Shown here: one piece after another, positions 25,188-34,126 of the stretch
Layout: every line of letters begins with the position of its first letter
Position numbering within the stretch: the first letter of the stretch is position 1
DNA from: an uncultured bacterium
Lineage (GTDB): Bacteria > Bacteroidota > Ignavibacteria > Kapaibacteriales > UBA4661
Length of the DNA stretch: 64,000 nucleotides
Reading direction: 5' to 3'
Assembly: GCA_937899715.1 (NCBI GenBank)
Contig: CALCNX010000051.1
Span: 1 to 64,000, forward strand
Made by a program: the position numbers and the translations under genes
Notes under the pieces: model-generated
Told to the model about the DNA's origin: nothing
What the model saw: only the letters and a program-made list of their open reading frames with translations
Database searches by the model: none

Positions 25188-26288
25188 ATGCTTGCAGAAT
25201 CAATTGCCCGCTTTGACCACATTGTGCGCCCACTTGCCGCTCATTTACCGCCAACACTGGCGACGCAAGTCTATTCTTCGGGCAGGAATGTTTTCTTGTC
25301 GGCACTTACCGCTGAGAAGCCCGTTCCGGTTAATATCGCAGAACATCACGCGCGGACGCTTTGGGGCTTGACATTTCGTAATGGACTTTTGAACGCTGCC
25401 GGAATGTTCAAGCAGGGCGAAGGGTATGATATGGTCTTTCGTCAAGGTGCTGGCGGCTATCTTTCGGGAACAACGACCGCCCACAAGCGCATAGGCAACG
25501 TCCGCAATGGCATTGCAAAACCGTTTGCGCCATACCCACGCTCACGGGCAGCATCGAACTGGCTGGGACTGCCGAATGATGGTCACGAAGCAGTCGCAAA
25601 GCGCCTTACGGCATTTGAGAAAAAAGAGCATTTCCCCATTGGAGCAAGCCTGATGACTGACCCGGAATCAAGCGGGGAACAGGCTTTGCAGGAGCTTGTG
25701 CGCGGTATGGAATGGTATGAGAAAGCAGGTGTAGATTTTCTGGAAATCAACGAGAGCTGTCCGAATGTGGCACACGGCTCATCAACACTAGAAGCAATCA
25801 CAGAACGGCTTGAATACATCAGCCGTCACTTTTTGCAGAAGCGCACACGAAATTTGCCCGTTGTCGTGAAATTTTCAACCGATACGGCAACTGCTGATGT
25901 AACACCGCTTCTGGACGTGTTGCTTTCGCTTGCCTACGATGGCGTGAATTTTGGCAATACTTCCACACAATACGCTCGGCACCGAACGATGCTTCACAAA
26001 GACGACCACGCACTTTTTGATTATTTCACTCAAACATTCGGTGGCGGCGTGAGCGGTGAGCCGCTTCGCGTTTCATCGCTGGAACTTGTTCGCACAGCAA
26101 GTAATTATACCGCTTCGCGGTCATTAGCACGAGAATTTCACATCATTCGCACTGGTGGCATAGCAACCTTGCAGGACGTAGAGGAAAGTTTTTCGGCGGG
26201 CGCAGCGCTGTGCCATTGGTACACGGGATATTTTGAGCGCTTTGCTGAAGACGGACACAACCTGTACGCCCGACTCTTTGGTAAGTAA
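25188..26288 (+). CDS. Dihydroorotate dehydrogenase-family protein
   Basis: A 366-residue FMN-type (beta/alpha)8 oxidoreductase of the DHO_dh family, expected to oxidise dihydroorotate to orotate in pyrimidine synthesis. Visible landmarks are the FMN-binding entry strand FRNGLLNAAGM, the substrate/base loop LEINESCPN with Cys in the place of the catalytic base, VVKFSTD, VNFGNTST, GGGVSGEPLR and the phosphate loop IIRTGGIATLQD. Cys as base is typical of class 1 enzymes, whereas the overall length and the VSGEPLR motif are more like class 2. It is a divergent member, so the pyrD symbol is withheld. A ketolase gene follows after 45 bases on the same strand, a possible operon with no metabolic logic that I can see. 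Confidence 0.8.
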   Translation: MLAESIARFDHIVRPLAAHLPPTLATQVYSSGRNVFLSALTAEKPVPVNIAEHHARTLWGLTFRNGLLNAAGMFKQGEGYDMVFRQGAGGYLSGTTTAHKRIGNVRNGIAKPFAPYPRSRAASNWLGLPNDGHEAVAKRLTAFEKKEHFPIGASLMTDPESSGEQALQELVRGMEWYEKAGVDFLEINESCPNVAHGSSTLEAITERLEYISRHFLQKRTRNLPVVVKFSTDTATADVTPLLDVLLSLAYDGVNFGNTSTQYARHRTMLHKDDHALFDYFTQTFGGGVSGEPLRVSSLELVRTASNYTASRSLAREFHIIRTGGIATLQDVEESFSAGAALCHWYTGYFERFAEDGHNLYARLFGK

Positions 26289-26333
26289 AAAGCAAGCATC
26301 AACAGCTGATTATCACCCACAACACAAGCCGAT

Positions 26334-27074
26334 ATGCGCTCTACAAAAAAAGATAGTGTGAAAGGTGTTGCCATTGCGTTAGCAATCATGTCAGCGTGGG
26401 CAGCACATCTGGCATACGCACTTTCGCTGGATGCTTTTGCCATACATCCTTTGCAAAGCTCGTGCCACCTTGCGCTTCAGACATTTCTTTTTACCGGACT
26501 CTTCATCACTGCGCACGATGCCATGCACGGCGCAGTGTGTCGGCATTATCGCTCGCTCAATCACGTACTCGGTGTCGCAGCAGTAAGGCTGTATGCGCTT
26601 TTCTCGTATAAAAAACTCTGGCATAAGCACTGGGACCATCATCGCCACGTTGCTACATCACACGCCGACCCCGACTTCCACGATGGCGAACACACGGGCT
26701 TTGTGCAGTGGTACGTTCATTTTTTGATGAATTACATCGGCTGGAAGCAGCTTGTGGGCATGGCTCTGATATTTAACCTTATGCAGCACATCCTCCATAT
26801 TCCCGTGCAAAGCATTGTTTTATTTTGGGTTGTGCCGTCGTTAGCAAGCACAATTCAGCTTTTTTATTTTGGCACCTATCTGCCGCACAAAGAGCCGAAT
26901 CCCGACGCGCCCGATGGAGGTTACACAAATCGCCATCGCTCTCGGACAAATTCGTTTGGAACGCTGCTTTCATTTCTGACGTGCTACCACTTTGGCTATC
27001 ATTACGAACACCACGAATTCCCTGCTACGCCATGGTGGAGGCTGCCTGCGGAGCATAAACGCTTAAACGCTTAA
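26334..27074 (+). CDS. crtW: Beta-carotene ketolase (CrtW-type)
   Basis: A di-iron membrane oxygenase that adds 4-keto groups to beta-ionone rings, giving echinenone, canthaxanthin or astaxanthin-type carotenoids. The 246-residue protein has the length and all histidine clusters of CrtW: FITAHDAMHG (His61, His65), HKHWDHHRHVA followed by the CrtW hallmark HADPDFHDG, and the late HFGYHYEHHEFPATPWWRLP. FYFGTYLPH and NRHRSRTNSF are further family signatures. Three or four membrane helices are evident. Other desaturase-superfamily enzymes share the His boxes, but the DPDFH and WWRLP combination points to CrtW. No other carotenoid gene is nearby, so the pathway must be encoded elsewhere. Confidence 0.92.
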   Translation: MRSTKKDSVKGVAIALAIMSAWAAHLAYALSLDAFAIHPLQSSCHLALQTFLFTGLFITAHDAMHGAVCRHYRSLNHVLGVAAVRLYALFSYKKLWHKHWDHHRHVATSHADPDFHDGEHTGFVQWYVHFLMNYIGWKQLVGMALIFNLMQHILHIPVQSIVLFWVVPSLASTIQLFYFGTYLPHKEPNPDAPDGGYTNRHRSRTNSFGTLLSFLTCYHFGYHYEHHEFPATPWWRLPAEHKRLNA

Positions 27075-27149
27075 ATGCTTGCCTTTCCAACACTGAACAA
27101 ATTACAATCTTCGGATTTCTGCTCTCATCCTCTAACGGCACTATTTTCT

Positions 27150-28205
27150 ATGAAAAACCGCATTATTACTTGCCTCGTCATTGTACTGGCTCTACTTCTC
27201 CCGTGCAATTCGGTGCTGCCGCTCCATGCACAAATCCGCATCAAAGCTGTTGGCGACGTGCTTCTCGGCTCTTATACGCCGCAGACGTTCATTCCACCGC
27301 AAAATGGGCAGATCTTCGTGGATTCGGTAGGAGCATATTTGCGTGGTGCGGACATTACCTTTGGCAATTTTGAAGCGGCATTCGTGCGCGAGGGAATGAA
27401 GCCGCAAAAATGTGCAGAGGCTTCCCGCAGAAGAGGCGTATGCTTCGAGTTTGGTGTACCGCTTGCCCTTGCGCCAACACTGAAAAATCTGGGCTTTACC
27501 GTCATGAGCGTGGATAACAACCACGCTGACGATTATGGAGCAGAAGGTGCGGAAATAACGAAGCAAACTCTCCGTGAGCAAGGCGTACAGCCCGCATCAA
27601 AGCGTGGATTCGCGGAACTTTCGGTTAAAGGCAAGCGCTGCGCGGTTGCCGCTTTTGGCTTTTCGGAGACTTCCCATAATATCTCGGATATTGCCACCGC
27701 GCAAAGCGTCATCCGTGACCTCAAAAAGCGCTTCGACCTTGTCTTTGTCTCCTTTCACGGCGGAGCAGAGGGCAAAGGTGCAACACACGTGCCGGACAAA
27801 ACAGAAATATTCGTTGGTGAGAACAGAGGAAATTCCGTTCGCTTCGCACACGCAGCCATTGATGCGGGTGCGGATATGGTCATCGGGCACGGACCCCATG
27901 TGCTTCGTGCGCTGGAACTCTACCGCGACCACCTGATTGCGTATTCGCTCGGCAATTTTCTCACCTATGGCAATATCAACGTCAAAGGTGTAAGCGGCGT
28001 AACGTGTGTACTGGAAGCAAGCATTGATGAGGCTTCCGGGAAGTTTCTTGGTGGGAAAATTGTACCTGTGCTCCAACTTCCGCCGGGCATTCCGGTCTAT
28101 GACCACGAAAAGCAAGCAATCCAGCTCTTGCAGGAACTCACAAAAGCCGATATGCCGCAAACGCCGCTTGTAATCGAAGCGGACGGCACGTTGAGGAAAC
28201 CATAA
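27150..28205 (+). CDS. CapA-family (poly-gamma-glutamate-synthesis-like) metallophosphoesterase-fold protein
   Basis: A 351-residue exported protein of the PGA_cap / CapA family. A signal peptide (MKNRIITCLVIVLALLLP ... PLHA) precedes a calcineurin-like fold with the family motifs AVGDVLLG, FGNFEAAFV, SVDNNHADDYG, VFVSFHGGAE and GADMVIGHGPHVLRALELY with IAYSLGNFLTYG. The Asp, Asn and His residues in these motifs match the family's metal-site positions. In Bacillus, CapA takes part in poly-gamma-glutamate export or anchoring; most relatives have no tested function, so a role in surface polymers is inferred. The ATG at 27150 was chosen because the signal peptide begins there. The next gene, a glycosyltransferase-deacetylase fusion, starts 24 bases downstream, consistent with a shared surface-glycan role. 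Confidence 0.85.
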   Translation: MKNRIITCLVIVLALLLPCNSVLPLHAQIRIKAVGDVLLGSYTPQTFIPPQNGQIFVDSVGAYLRGADITFGNFEAAFVREGMKPQKCAEASRRRGVCFEFGVPLALAPTLKNLGFTVMSVDNNHADDYGAEGAEITKQTLREQGVQPASKRGFAELSVKGKRCAVAAFGFSETSHNISDIATAQSVIRDLKKRFDLVFVSFHGGAEGKGATHVPDKTEIFVGENRGNSVRFAHAAIDAGADMVIGHGPHVLRALELYRDHLIAYSLGNFLTYGNINVKGVSGVTCVLEASIDEASGKFLGGKIVPVLQLPPGIPVYDHEKQAIQLLQELTKADMPQTPLVIEADGTLRKP

Positions 28206-28229
28206 TTTTCATCATCAAGTTCAAACCGC

Positions 28230-30017
28230 ATGAACATCCTCTTGGCGCTTTCTCAACTTGAAGTTACGGGTGCAGAAGTCTATGCGACATCGCTTGCCGA
28301 CAGGCTTTGTGCGCTAGGGCATCGCGTGTTCATCGTCTCCGATACGCTTACCAAAGCCACACGTGCTGAATTTACGCCTCTTCCCTTCAATAAACGAGGC
28401 TTCAGTCAGCGCCTGAAGAACATCCGTTTTTTGGTGAACTTCGTGCGCGAACATCAGGTGCAGGTGATTCATGCGCACTCGCGGGCTGCCGGTTGGTGCG
28501 CATACTTTGCGGCACAGTGGTGTGGGATTCCGCTTGTCACAACGGTTCACGGGCGACAACCGACACATTTTTCTCGTAAACTCGTCAAGGCATTTGGCGA
28601 TAAGGTGCTTGCGGTGTGCGAGGCTATTCGGGAGAATCTTATTCAAGAATTAGGCGTGAATCCTCACTCCGTCGAGGTTGTGCGTAATGGCGTGGATACG
28701 CCCATCGTTGAGAAAACCAATGTGGAAGCGCTCCGCACTGAAAAACCGCTTGTAACCTTGCTTGGAAGGCTTTCCAAAGAAAAAGGAGACTTAGCATTTC
28801 GCATTGTGCAAGAAATTATGCCGCTTCTGGGTGACGAGGTGCATTTGCGCGTCGTCGGCGGTGATAAGAACGGGATTCCGGCAAAGTTTGATGTGTTCCG
28901 TCCGAAAGTCGAATTTACAGGGTATGTGGGGAATGTATCGGATTATCTCGCCACGTCCGATGTGGTCATTGGTGCGGGGCGCTCGGCGATTGAAGCGCTG
29001 CTTTTGGAAAAGCCCGTTATCGCTGTCGGTGAAGCCCTTCTGCACGGGCTTATTACGCCCGAAACGCTTGATGCTGCACTTCACACAAACTTTGGCGATA
29101 TTGATTCAGAAAAACACTTTGATTGGCAAACACTGCCCACGAGCCTGAACGCCGCATTGGAACTGGCACAGCGTAAAAGCCATAATGCCAAAATCTTGCG
29201 GCAGCGCGTAGAAGAAGAATTTAGTATGGAACGGCTCGTGAGCCGCATTGACGCTATTTATCAGCAAGCATGGTCGGAAAAACGCCGCTACGAAGTGCCA
29301 ATACTGACCTATCACCGAATTGTGCAGAATAAGCAGGACGGCGGCTCAGTGCCAATTTGGGTAACGACACCACAATTCGAGGAGCATTTGCAAATTCTGA
29401 AGCAGGAAGGCTTTACTACGCTCACCATGAGTGACCTTGCCGCCATGCCAACGCTCGCTGAGCGCTTCCGTCCTGATTGGAAGCCAATTTTGCTGACGTT
29501 CGACGATGGGTATGAAGACAATTACACGCTGCTTTTCCCGCTCTTGCAGCGCTATGGCTTTACGGCAACGATTTTTCTTGTCGCGGGGATGACGCATAAT
29601 CTTTGGGACAAGGATTCAACGAACTTCGTGGCTGCACCACTTCTGACAACCACACAAATTCTCGAAATGCAGCGCTTTGGCATAGACTTCGGCTCTCATT
29701 CCATGACGCATCCACGCTTAGGCGAAATACCGTTTCACAAAGCAGCAGAGGAAATTGCACGCTCGAAGCAAGTCTTGGAAGAACGTTTAGGACGCGGTAT
29801 GAATAGCTTTTGTTATCCCTATGGCTCGCTCAATGCTGATGTGAAGCGCCTTGTGGGAGAAGCAGGTTATCACTTCGGCGTAGCATCGGATTCCGGCTCC
29901 TTGTTTTTGCATGACGACGTGCTGGAAGTGCGACGAATAGGCGTGTTTCCAAATACAACGGCGGCACGGTTTCGTAGAAAAATTACGGGTGGGTATGTAT
30001 TTCGGGGGAAAAGCTAA
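28230..30017 (+). CDS. Fused glycosyltransferase (GT4) and polysaccharide deacetylase (NodB)
   Basis: A 595-residue two-enzyme protein. Residues about 1-350 are a GT-B glycosyltransferase of the GT4 group: VTGAEVYATSLADRL at the acceptor side, VIHAHSRAAGW, VVRNGVD, and a donor-site region with LLGRLSKEKGD and GRSAIEALLLEKPVI. Residues about 360-595 are a NodB-type deacetylase with PILTYHRIV, the metal-site Asp pair in LTFDDGYEDN, the zinc histidines in GSHSMTHPRL, and FCYPYG. It should add a sugar to, and remove acetyl groups from, the same or linked polysaccharide at the cytoplasmic face; no signal peptide is present. The two domains are more often separate proteins. The CapA-like gene is 24 bases upstream. 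Domain calls are firm; the polymer is unknown. Confidence 0.9.
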   Translation: MNILLALSQLEVTGAEVYATSLADRLCALGHRVFIVSDTLTKATRAEFTPLPFNKRGFSQRLKNIRFLVNFVREHQVQVIHAHSRAAGWCAYFAAQWCGIPLVTTVHGRQPTHFSRKLVKAFGDKVLAVCEAIRENLIQELGVNPHSVEVVRNGVDTPIVEKTNVEALRTEKPLVTLLGRLSKEKGDLAFRIVQEIMPLLGDEVHLRVVGGDKNGIPAKFDVFRPKVEFTGYVGNVSDYLATSDVVIGAGRSAIEALLLEKPVIAVGEALLHGLITPETLDAALHTNFGDIDSEKHFDWQTLPTSLNAALELAQRKSHNAKILRQRVEEEFSMERLVSRIDAIYQQAWSEKRRYEVPILTYHRIVQNKQDGGSVPIWVTTPQFEEHLQILKQEGFTTLTMSDLAAMPTLAERFRPDWKPILLTFDDGYEDNYTLLFPLLQRYGFTATIFLVAGMTHNLWDKDSTNFVAAPLLTTTQILEMQRFGIDFGSHSMTHPRLGEIPFHKAAEEIARSKQVLEERLGRGMNSFCYPYGSLNADVKRLVGEAGYHFGVASDSGSLFLHDDVLEVRRIGVFPNTTAARFRRKITGGYVFRGKS

Positions 30018-30029
30018 TTTATTCAACCC

Positions 30030-31163
30030 TTATTGTGGGTGTCTTGCCACAACTGCCAACTTACCGACAAGCTCGTTAAAGCCGTCTTCTGATAGAGGGA
30101 ACTGAGGCGTATCGGAAATACCAATGCGAGTTAGTACCAACACAACATTCCAAGCATCTTTTTTATCAACTGTGCCAGTAAGTAGCGTGTAATTGCACCA
30201 CTTCACAAGTTGTTCATACGTGATTTCTTGGCGATTATATTGCAGAACATAATTAACGACCATAAAACTGGTTATCCCCGACATAGGAACAGCTTCAGTG
30301 GGAAGTCCTTTTGCTACTTTAGTCGTATCCTCCGTTATGAGCTTCTTGTTTTTATCAAATATCCTTCGTCTGAGAAGTAAAGATTGACCATTTGGAGCTA
30401 CCTCTTTGATGTATTCTGCGACAAAACCTTTTTTATGATAAAGCATATATTGGTATTCCCGTACACTATCAGATCGAACGACCCAATGTTTGAACATATT
30501 CTCGTTGTTCTTTATTCTTGCTTCGGTTAAAGCAACGGTATCAACAGTATTTCTCTCAATATAAGATTTTTGGATATTATCATGCGTCAGCCCTACTGTG
30601 ATAAACTTTAGGCTCAAGAAAAGAATAATCAACAATGCGGCGATATAAGGAACATATTTATCACGTTTGTTTTGCCTGAAACCAATCCTCATCCCCGAAC
30701 TGACAGCAACAAAACATATTCCTCCCACAGTTGGAGTGATTATCATGAATACCCCGCCCAAAAAGACAACTGCAATACCCGCCCCCAAATCACCGCCAAT
30801 AGTAGAAAGAGCACGGAAGAACATAACCGCCAAAAATATATGTGCTATGATAATGCCTGCGTATTGAGAATAACTCAATATTGTTCTCTCGCGCTCAGAC
30901 ACACACTTTGAAGCAGCAAACACCGCAAAGTTAAAGAGAATATACGGGGCAGCTACAATGAGAATCAACCCACCAATAGCAATACCTTCAGGAGTAAAAG
31001 GAAAAGCATTGAGAAGATTAGGGATATTGATTTTCTCCCATGCAGCAACAGGATGAAAAGTCAAACTGACAAGCGCGGATAACAAAAAGCCTGAAACTGC
31101 TAATAGAGAGAAATTGGCAGATGTCTGGGGAAGGGAATCTTTTTCTTGCACGTAAATCCTCAA
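30030..31163 (-). CDS. Multi-pass membrane protein of unknown function, AT-rich
   Basis: A 377-residue protein that I do not recognise. The N-terminal half holds about five predicted membrane helices (near residues 20-40, 60-80, 100-120, 125-150 and 170-190). The C-terminal half is soluble and hydrophilic (about 195-377), with no visible catalytic motif. Its base composition is clearly more AT-rich than its neighbours, especially in third codon positions, suggesting recent acquisition or relaxed selection. It converges with the glycosyltransferase fusion (12 bases between stops) and lies about 80 bases downstream of the end of no other gene on its strand; miaB is the next minus-strand gene upstream. 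Confidence 0.7.
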   Translation of the reverse strand: MRIYVQEKDSLPQTSANFSLLAVSGFLLSALVSLTFHPVAAWEKINIPNLLNAFPFTPEGIAIGGLILIVAAPYILFNFAVFAASKCVSERERTILSYSQYAGIIIAHIFLAVMFFRALSTIGGDLGAGIAVVFLGGVFMIITPTVGGICFVAVSSGMRIGFRQNKRDKYVPYIAALLIILFLSLKFITVGLTHDNIQKSYIERNTVDTVALTEARIKNNENMFKHWVVRSDSVREYQYMLYHKKGFVAEYIKEVAPNGQSLLLRRRIFDKNKKLITEDTTKVAKGLPTEAVPMSGITSFMVVNYVLQYNRQEITYEQLVKWCNYTLLTGTVDKKDAWNVVLVLTRIGISDTPQFPLSEDGFNELVGKLAVVARHPQ

Positions 31164-31242
31164 ACTGTTGAAGAGACAAAATTTGCCGAATAAACAATGA
31201 CACTCTATAGTTTTAGTCTATCCTTGTCAGGATGCTGCCTCT

Positions 31243-32661
31243 TTACCCCACAACCTCACCCACAAGCGTCATTGATGTTGCTTTGGTAATGCGGACGTTC
31301 ACAATGTCGCCCACGACGTAACCGGCTGTTTTTCCGCTTGCCTCGTCCGTCAGATGAGGAAACATCACAAATTTGTTCGTGTCGGTGCGTCCCTTCCACT
31401 TCGACGCATCACGTCTGCCTTCGCCTTCGACTAAGACCTTTTCGATTGTGCCGACGAGTGCTTGATTTATTTCCGTTGCAATACGCTGCTGCTGTTCGAT
31501 AATTTCATTCAGACGGCGCATCTTTACTTCCTCCGCCACATCATCCGTCATTTTCCACGCTTTGGTGAGCTCTCTGGGCGAGTATTTGAACATAAATGCT
31601 CCGTCGTAACGGATTTCTCGCATGAGTTCAAGGGTCATTACGTGTTCTTCCTCCGTTTCGGTTGGGAAGCCGACAATAATATCGGTCGTCAGAGCACAAT
31701 CAGGCATGAATTCTTTGATTTTGCGCAACCGCTCTTTGTAATGCTCCACCGTATAATCACGATTCATTGCCTGCAAAACGCGGTCGGAACCTGATTGCAC
31801 GGGCAGATGAACGTATTTGCAGATGTTCTCGAACTCCGCCATTGTTTCGATAAGTTTATCGCTCATGTCGTAGGGGTGCGATGTGGTGTAGCGAATCCGC
31901 ATCTCAGGCACGGCGCGGGCTGTAGCGCGGAGCAGGTCGGCAAAGTCCGTACCTGCCGTCTCGTCGTGATAACTATTCACGTTTTGCCCCAAAAGCGATA
32001 CTTCCCTGAACCCCGCATCCCACAGGCGTTTGGTCTCGTCTACAATGAGGTGCGCGGCACGCGAGCGCTCACGCCCGCGCGTGAAAGGCACAACGCAGAA
32101 CGTACAAAATTTATCACAGCCACGCATAATCGAAATCCACGCACTGATGCCCTCGGTACGAAGCGGCTCAATATCGTCGTAGGTCTCGACGCGGCTCAGT
32201 TTCACGGCAATACCTTTTTCGCCCTGAAATGCTTTTTCCACAAGTGCGGGCAGAGCGCGGTACTCGTCGGGTCCGATGACCAAATCCACAATGTTTTTTT
32301 GTACGACCAGTTCCTCGCGCATCCGCTCCGCCATGCAGCCCAGCACACCAATAATGAGGTCTTGGCGGCGACGCTTATAGAATTTCAAGTGCTTCAGGCG
32401 CTCGTGAATTTTCTTCTCAGCATTGTCGCGTATGGCACAGGTGTTGAGCAGAATCACATCGGCATCGTCGGGCTTGTCCGTCATGGCATAGCCGTTGGAG
32501 TGCATGACTCCTTTGACGATTTCGGAATCGCTCGCGTTCATATGGCAGCCATAGGTCTCCACGTAGAGCTTGCGGGCAGCTTGGTCTTGCGTAGCAACAT
32601 CAGATGGCGCATAAAGACTTGCTTCTTGAGCGGGCGCATTGAGGACGGGTAAATCGAACAT
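31243..32661 (-). CDS. miaB: tRNA-2-methylthio-N6-dimethylallyladenosine synthase
   Basis: A radical-SAM methylthiotransferase that adds the 2-methylthio group to i6A37 of tRNAs reading UNN codons. The 472-residue protein has the three expected parts: an N-terminal MTTase domain with cluster cysteines (ETYGCHMN, LNTCAIRDNAEKK, GVLGCMAER), a radical-SAM core with Cys182, Cys186 and Cys189 in MRGCDKFCTFCVVPFTRG, and a C-terminal TRAM domain. The VCxxR-type CAIRDNA motif separates MiaB from RimO and MtaB. Length is normal. It starts at ATG 32661, about 55 bases after the end of the DedA gene on the same strand, with which it may be transcribed. Confidence 0.96.
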   Translation of the reverse strand: MFDLPVLNAPAQEASLYAPSDVATQDQAARKLYVETYGCHMNASDSEIVKGVMHSNGYAMTDKPDDADVILLNTCAIRDNAEKKIHERLKHLKFYKRRRQDLIIGVLGCMAERMREELVVQKNIVDLVIGPDEYRALPALVEKAFQGEKGIAVKLSRVETYDDIEPLRTEGISAWISIMRGCDKFCTFCVVPFTRGRERSRAAHLIVDETKRLWDAGFREVSLLGQNVNSYHDETAGTDFADLLRATARAVPEMRIRYTTSHPYDMSDKLIETMAEFENICKYVHLPVQSGSDRVLQAMNRDYTVEHYKERLRKIKEFMPDCALTTDIIVGFPTETEEEHVMTLELMREIRYDGAFMFKYSPRELTKAWKMTDDVAEEVKMRRLNEIIEQQQRIATEINQALVGTIEKVLVEGEGRRDASKWKGRTDTNKFVMFPHLTDEASGKTAGYVVGDIVNVRITKATSMTLVGEVVG

Positions 32662-32717
32662 TATTTTCTCTTAAATTATTTTCTCTTAAAAAGAAGTTCA
32701 AAACACAAAACCGAATA

Positions 32718-33365
32718 TTATGCGTCGGTTGTTTTCTTCATCCTATGCCGCACAAACTCTATCACGCCCGGCAACACCGAAACGAAAATAATACCAAGAA
32801 TGACGAAGGAGAAATTACGCTTCACCACCGGAATATTTCCGAAGAAAAATCCCAAATAAATAAACGACGCGACCCAAACAATACCGCCAATGATATTGTA
32901 GAGAATAAAACGGCTGTAATTCATTGTACCGATACCTGCTACAAAGGGTGCAAATGTGCGCACAATCGGCAAAAAGCGGGCAAGAATAATCGTCTTGCCG
33001 CCGTGACGCTCGTAAAATTGCTCGGTGTAGGTGATATGTTCCTGCTTGATAAACGGGAATTTTTGGAGAATTTTGAGACCCAGCACCTTGCCAACGGAGT
33101 AATTAACGGTGTCACCAAGAATTGCCGCAATCGAAAGTAATACCACAAGCATCACAGGATCCATAGCGCCAGTGGCGGCAGCAAGTGCTCCTGCGGCAAA
33201 AAGTAGGGAGTCGCCGGGTAGGAAGGGCACGATAACCAAGCCTGTTTCGGCAAAAACGACAAGGAAAAGAATTGCGTAGGTCGTTGCGCCATATGCGTTA
33301 ATAAATTCGCCAAGGTGCTTATCGAGGTGAAGGAAGATATCGAACAGTGATGTAAGAGCGTCCAT
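32718..33365 (-). CDS. DedA/SNARE-associated family membrane protein
   Basis: A 215-residue inner-membrane protein of the DedA family, now thought to flip phospholipids or carrier lipids. It shows the conserved FAETGLVIVPFLPGDSLLFAAG entry region (described in parts: FAETGL, PFLPGDS), the amphipathic ILGDTVNYSVGK segment, and the signature ARFLPIVRTFAPFVAGIG with its essential Arg residues. Four to five membrane helices are evident. The ATG at 33365 is supported by a promoter with a predicted leader of under 30 bases; the frame is open 31 codons further upstream but that part is unconserved and would overlap the promoter. miaB follows on the same strand. Confidence 0.93.
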   Translation of the reverse strand: MDALTSLFDIFLHLDKHLGEFINAYGATTYAILFLVVFAETGLVIVPFLPGDSLLFAAGALAAATGAMDPVMLVVLLSIAAILGDTVNYSVGKVLGLKILQKFPFIKQEHITYTEQFYERHGGKTIILARFLPIVRTFAPFVAGIGTMNYSRFILYNIIGGIVWVASFIYLGFFFGNIPVVKRNFSFVILGIIFVSVLPGVIEFVRHRMKKTTDA

Positions 33366-33398
33366 GAACGTGCTATTAGTGATAAAAAATTTTCGCCA

Positions 33399-33429
33399 CA
33401 AATGTACGGACTTCTCAGCAACTAACCAA
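33399..33429 (-). promoter_or_regulatory. Bacteroidota-type promoter for the DedA gene
   Basis: On the minus strand TTG (33427-33429) is followed after 20 bases by TACATTTG (33399-33406), an exact TAnnTTTG match with ideal spacing. The predicted start of transcription is about 25-30 bases before the ATG at 33365. Confidence 0.6.
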
Positions 33430-33518
33430 CGGCGAGTGTGGCACTTTTGCGCAGGCAAGCTGGAAGTATGAGGTTTTCTGCGGGTAAAATTTTATCTCGC
33501 TGCCACGTGCAGACATTC

Positions 33519-33549
33519 TTGCGTAAGTTCCAAATAAATCGTATCTTCG
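33519..33549 (+). promoter_or_regulatory. Candidate promoter for the omega-like subunit gene
   Basis: TTG (33519-33521), a 20-base spacer, then TATCTTCG (33542-33549), one mismatch from TAnnTTTG. It lies 46 bases before the ATG at 33595. Confidence 0.45.
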
Positions 33550-33594
33550 TAGTTCGTCAAAAATAACTTTTCACTTTCGCTGCAGGATTTTTGC

Positions 33595-33954
33595 ATGGCA
33601 TCCAGAGACTCGCATTCTAAAAAAGATTCGACAATGAAAGATTACATTGTCAATCCGGTGGCAATCCGTCTTGATTCGTCCGACCGTGGCAGTATTTACG
33701 AGGCGATTACTGCAATGGGCTTACGCGCCCGCCAAATCAACGACGACGTGAAACAACAGCTGCAAGCTCGTATGCAGCACATTGACCCACTTGAGGACGA
33801 AACCGAATACGGCAACTACGACCAAATGCAAATTAGCAAGGAATTCGACAAAATTCCGAAACCGACCTTTATTGCAATGCGCGAAATTTTTGAGCGGAAA
33901 CTTTTCTACCGTGTAGATGAGCCGATGCCGCAAGATTATCCGCCGCCAATGTAA
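33595..33954 (+). CDS. rpoZ: RNA polymerase omega (RpoZ/Rpb6-like) subunit
   Basis: A 119-residue protein resembling the divergent omega subunits of Bacteroidota and Chlorobi. The recognisable core is GSIYEAITAMGLRARQINDDVKQQL (given in parts: GSIYEAITAMG, RARQIN), which corresponds to the omega helix pair that clamps the beta-prime C-terminus, followed by an acidic loop and a C-terminal KPTFIAMREIFERKLFYR segment typical of the FCB forms. Omega helps assemble RNA polymerase. ATG at 33595 has AGGA nine bases upstream; ATG at 33634 is an alternative that would remove 13 unconserved residues. A terminator follows 16 bases after the stop. Assignment rests on motif likeness alone, hence moderate confidence. 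Confidence 0.75.
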   Translation: MASRDSHSKKDSTMKDYIVNPVAIRLDSSDRGSIYEAITAMGLRARQINDDVKQQLQARMQHIDPLEDETEYGNYDQMQISKEFDKIPKPTFIAMREIFERKLFYRVDEPMPQDYPPPM

Positions 33955-33969
33955 AGACGCTCTCGTTAT

Positions 33970-34006
33970 AGCCGTCGCATCAGACCTTGAGCGACGGCTT
34001 TCTTTT
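33970..34006 (+). terminator. Rho-independent terminator after rpoZ
   Basis: A perfect 9-bp stem (AGCCGTCGC, 33970-33978; GCGACGGCT, 33991-33999) with a 12-base loop that can add a short inner stem, followed by TTTCTTTT. It lies inside the upstream open part of the MerR reading frame, arguing that the MerR protein starts further down. Confidence 0.75.
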
Positions 34007-34126
34007 ATTGTGTACAATTTGAATTTCACACACGAAAACCGTATTTTCCAAAACCGTATTTTCCTCCGTGCCCATTTGATTGACGGCACTCAACCAGATT
34101 TTGTACTGTCCTTATTCTCGAACAGC

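Noticed and set aside
31795..32652. A 285-codon open frame antisense to miaB
   Set aside because: Mirror of a confident gene with no recognisable motif or start signal.
33917..34126. N-terminal extension of the MerR reading frame
   Set aside because: It overlaps rpoZ and a rho-independent terminator and shows no MerR likeness.
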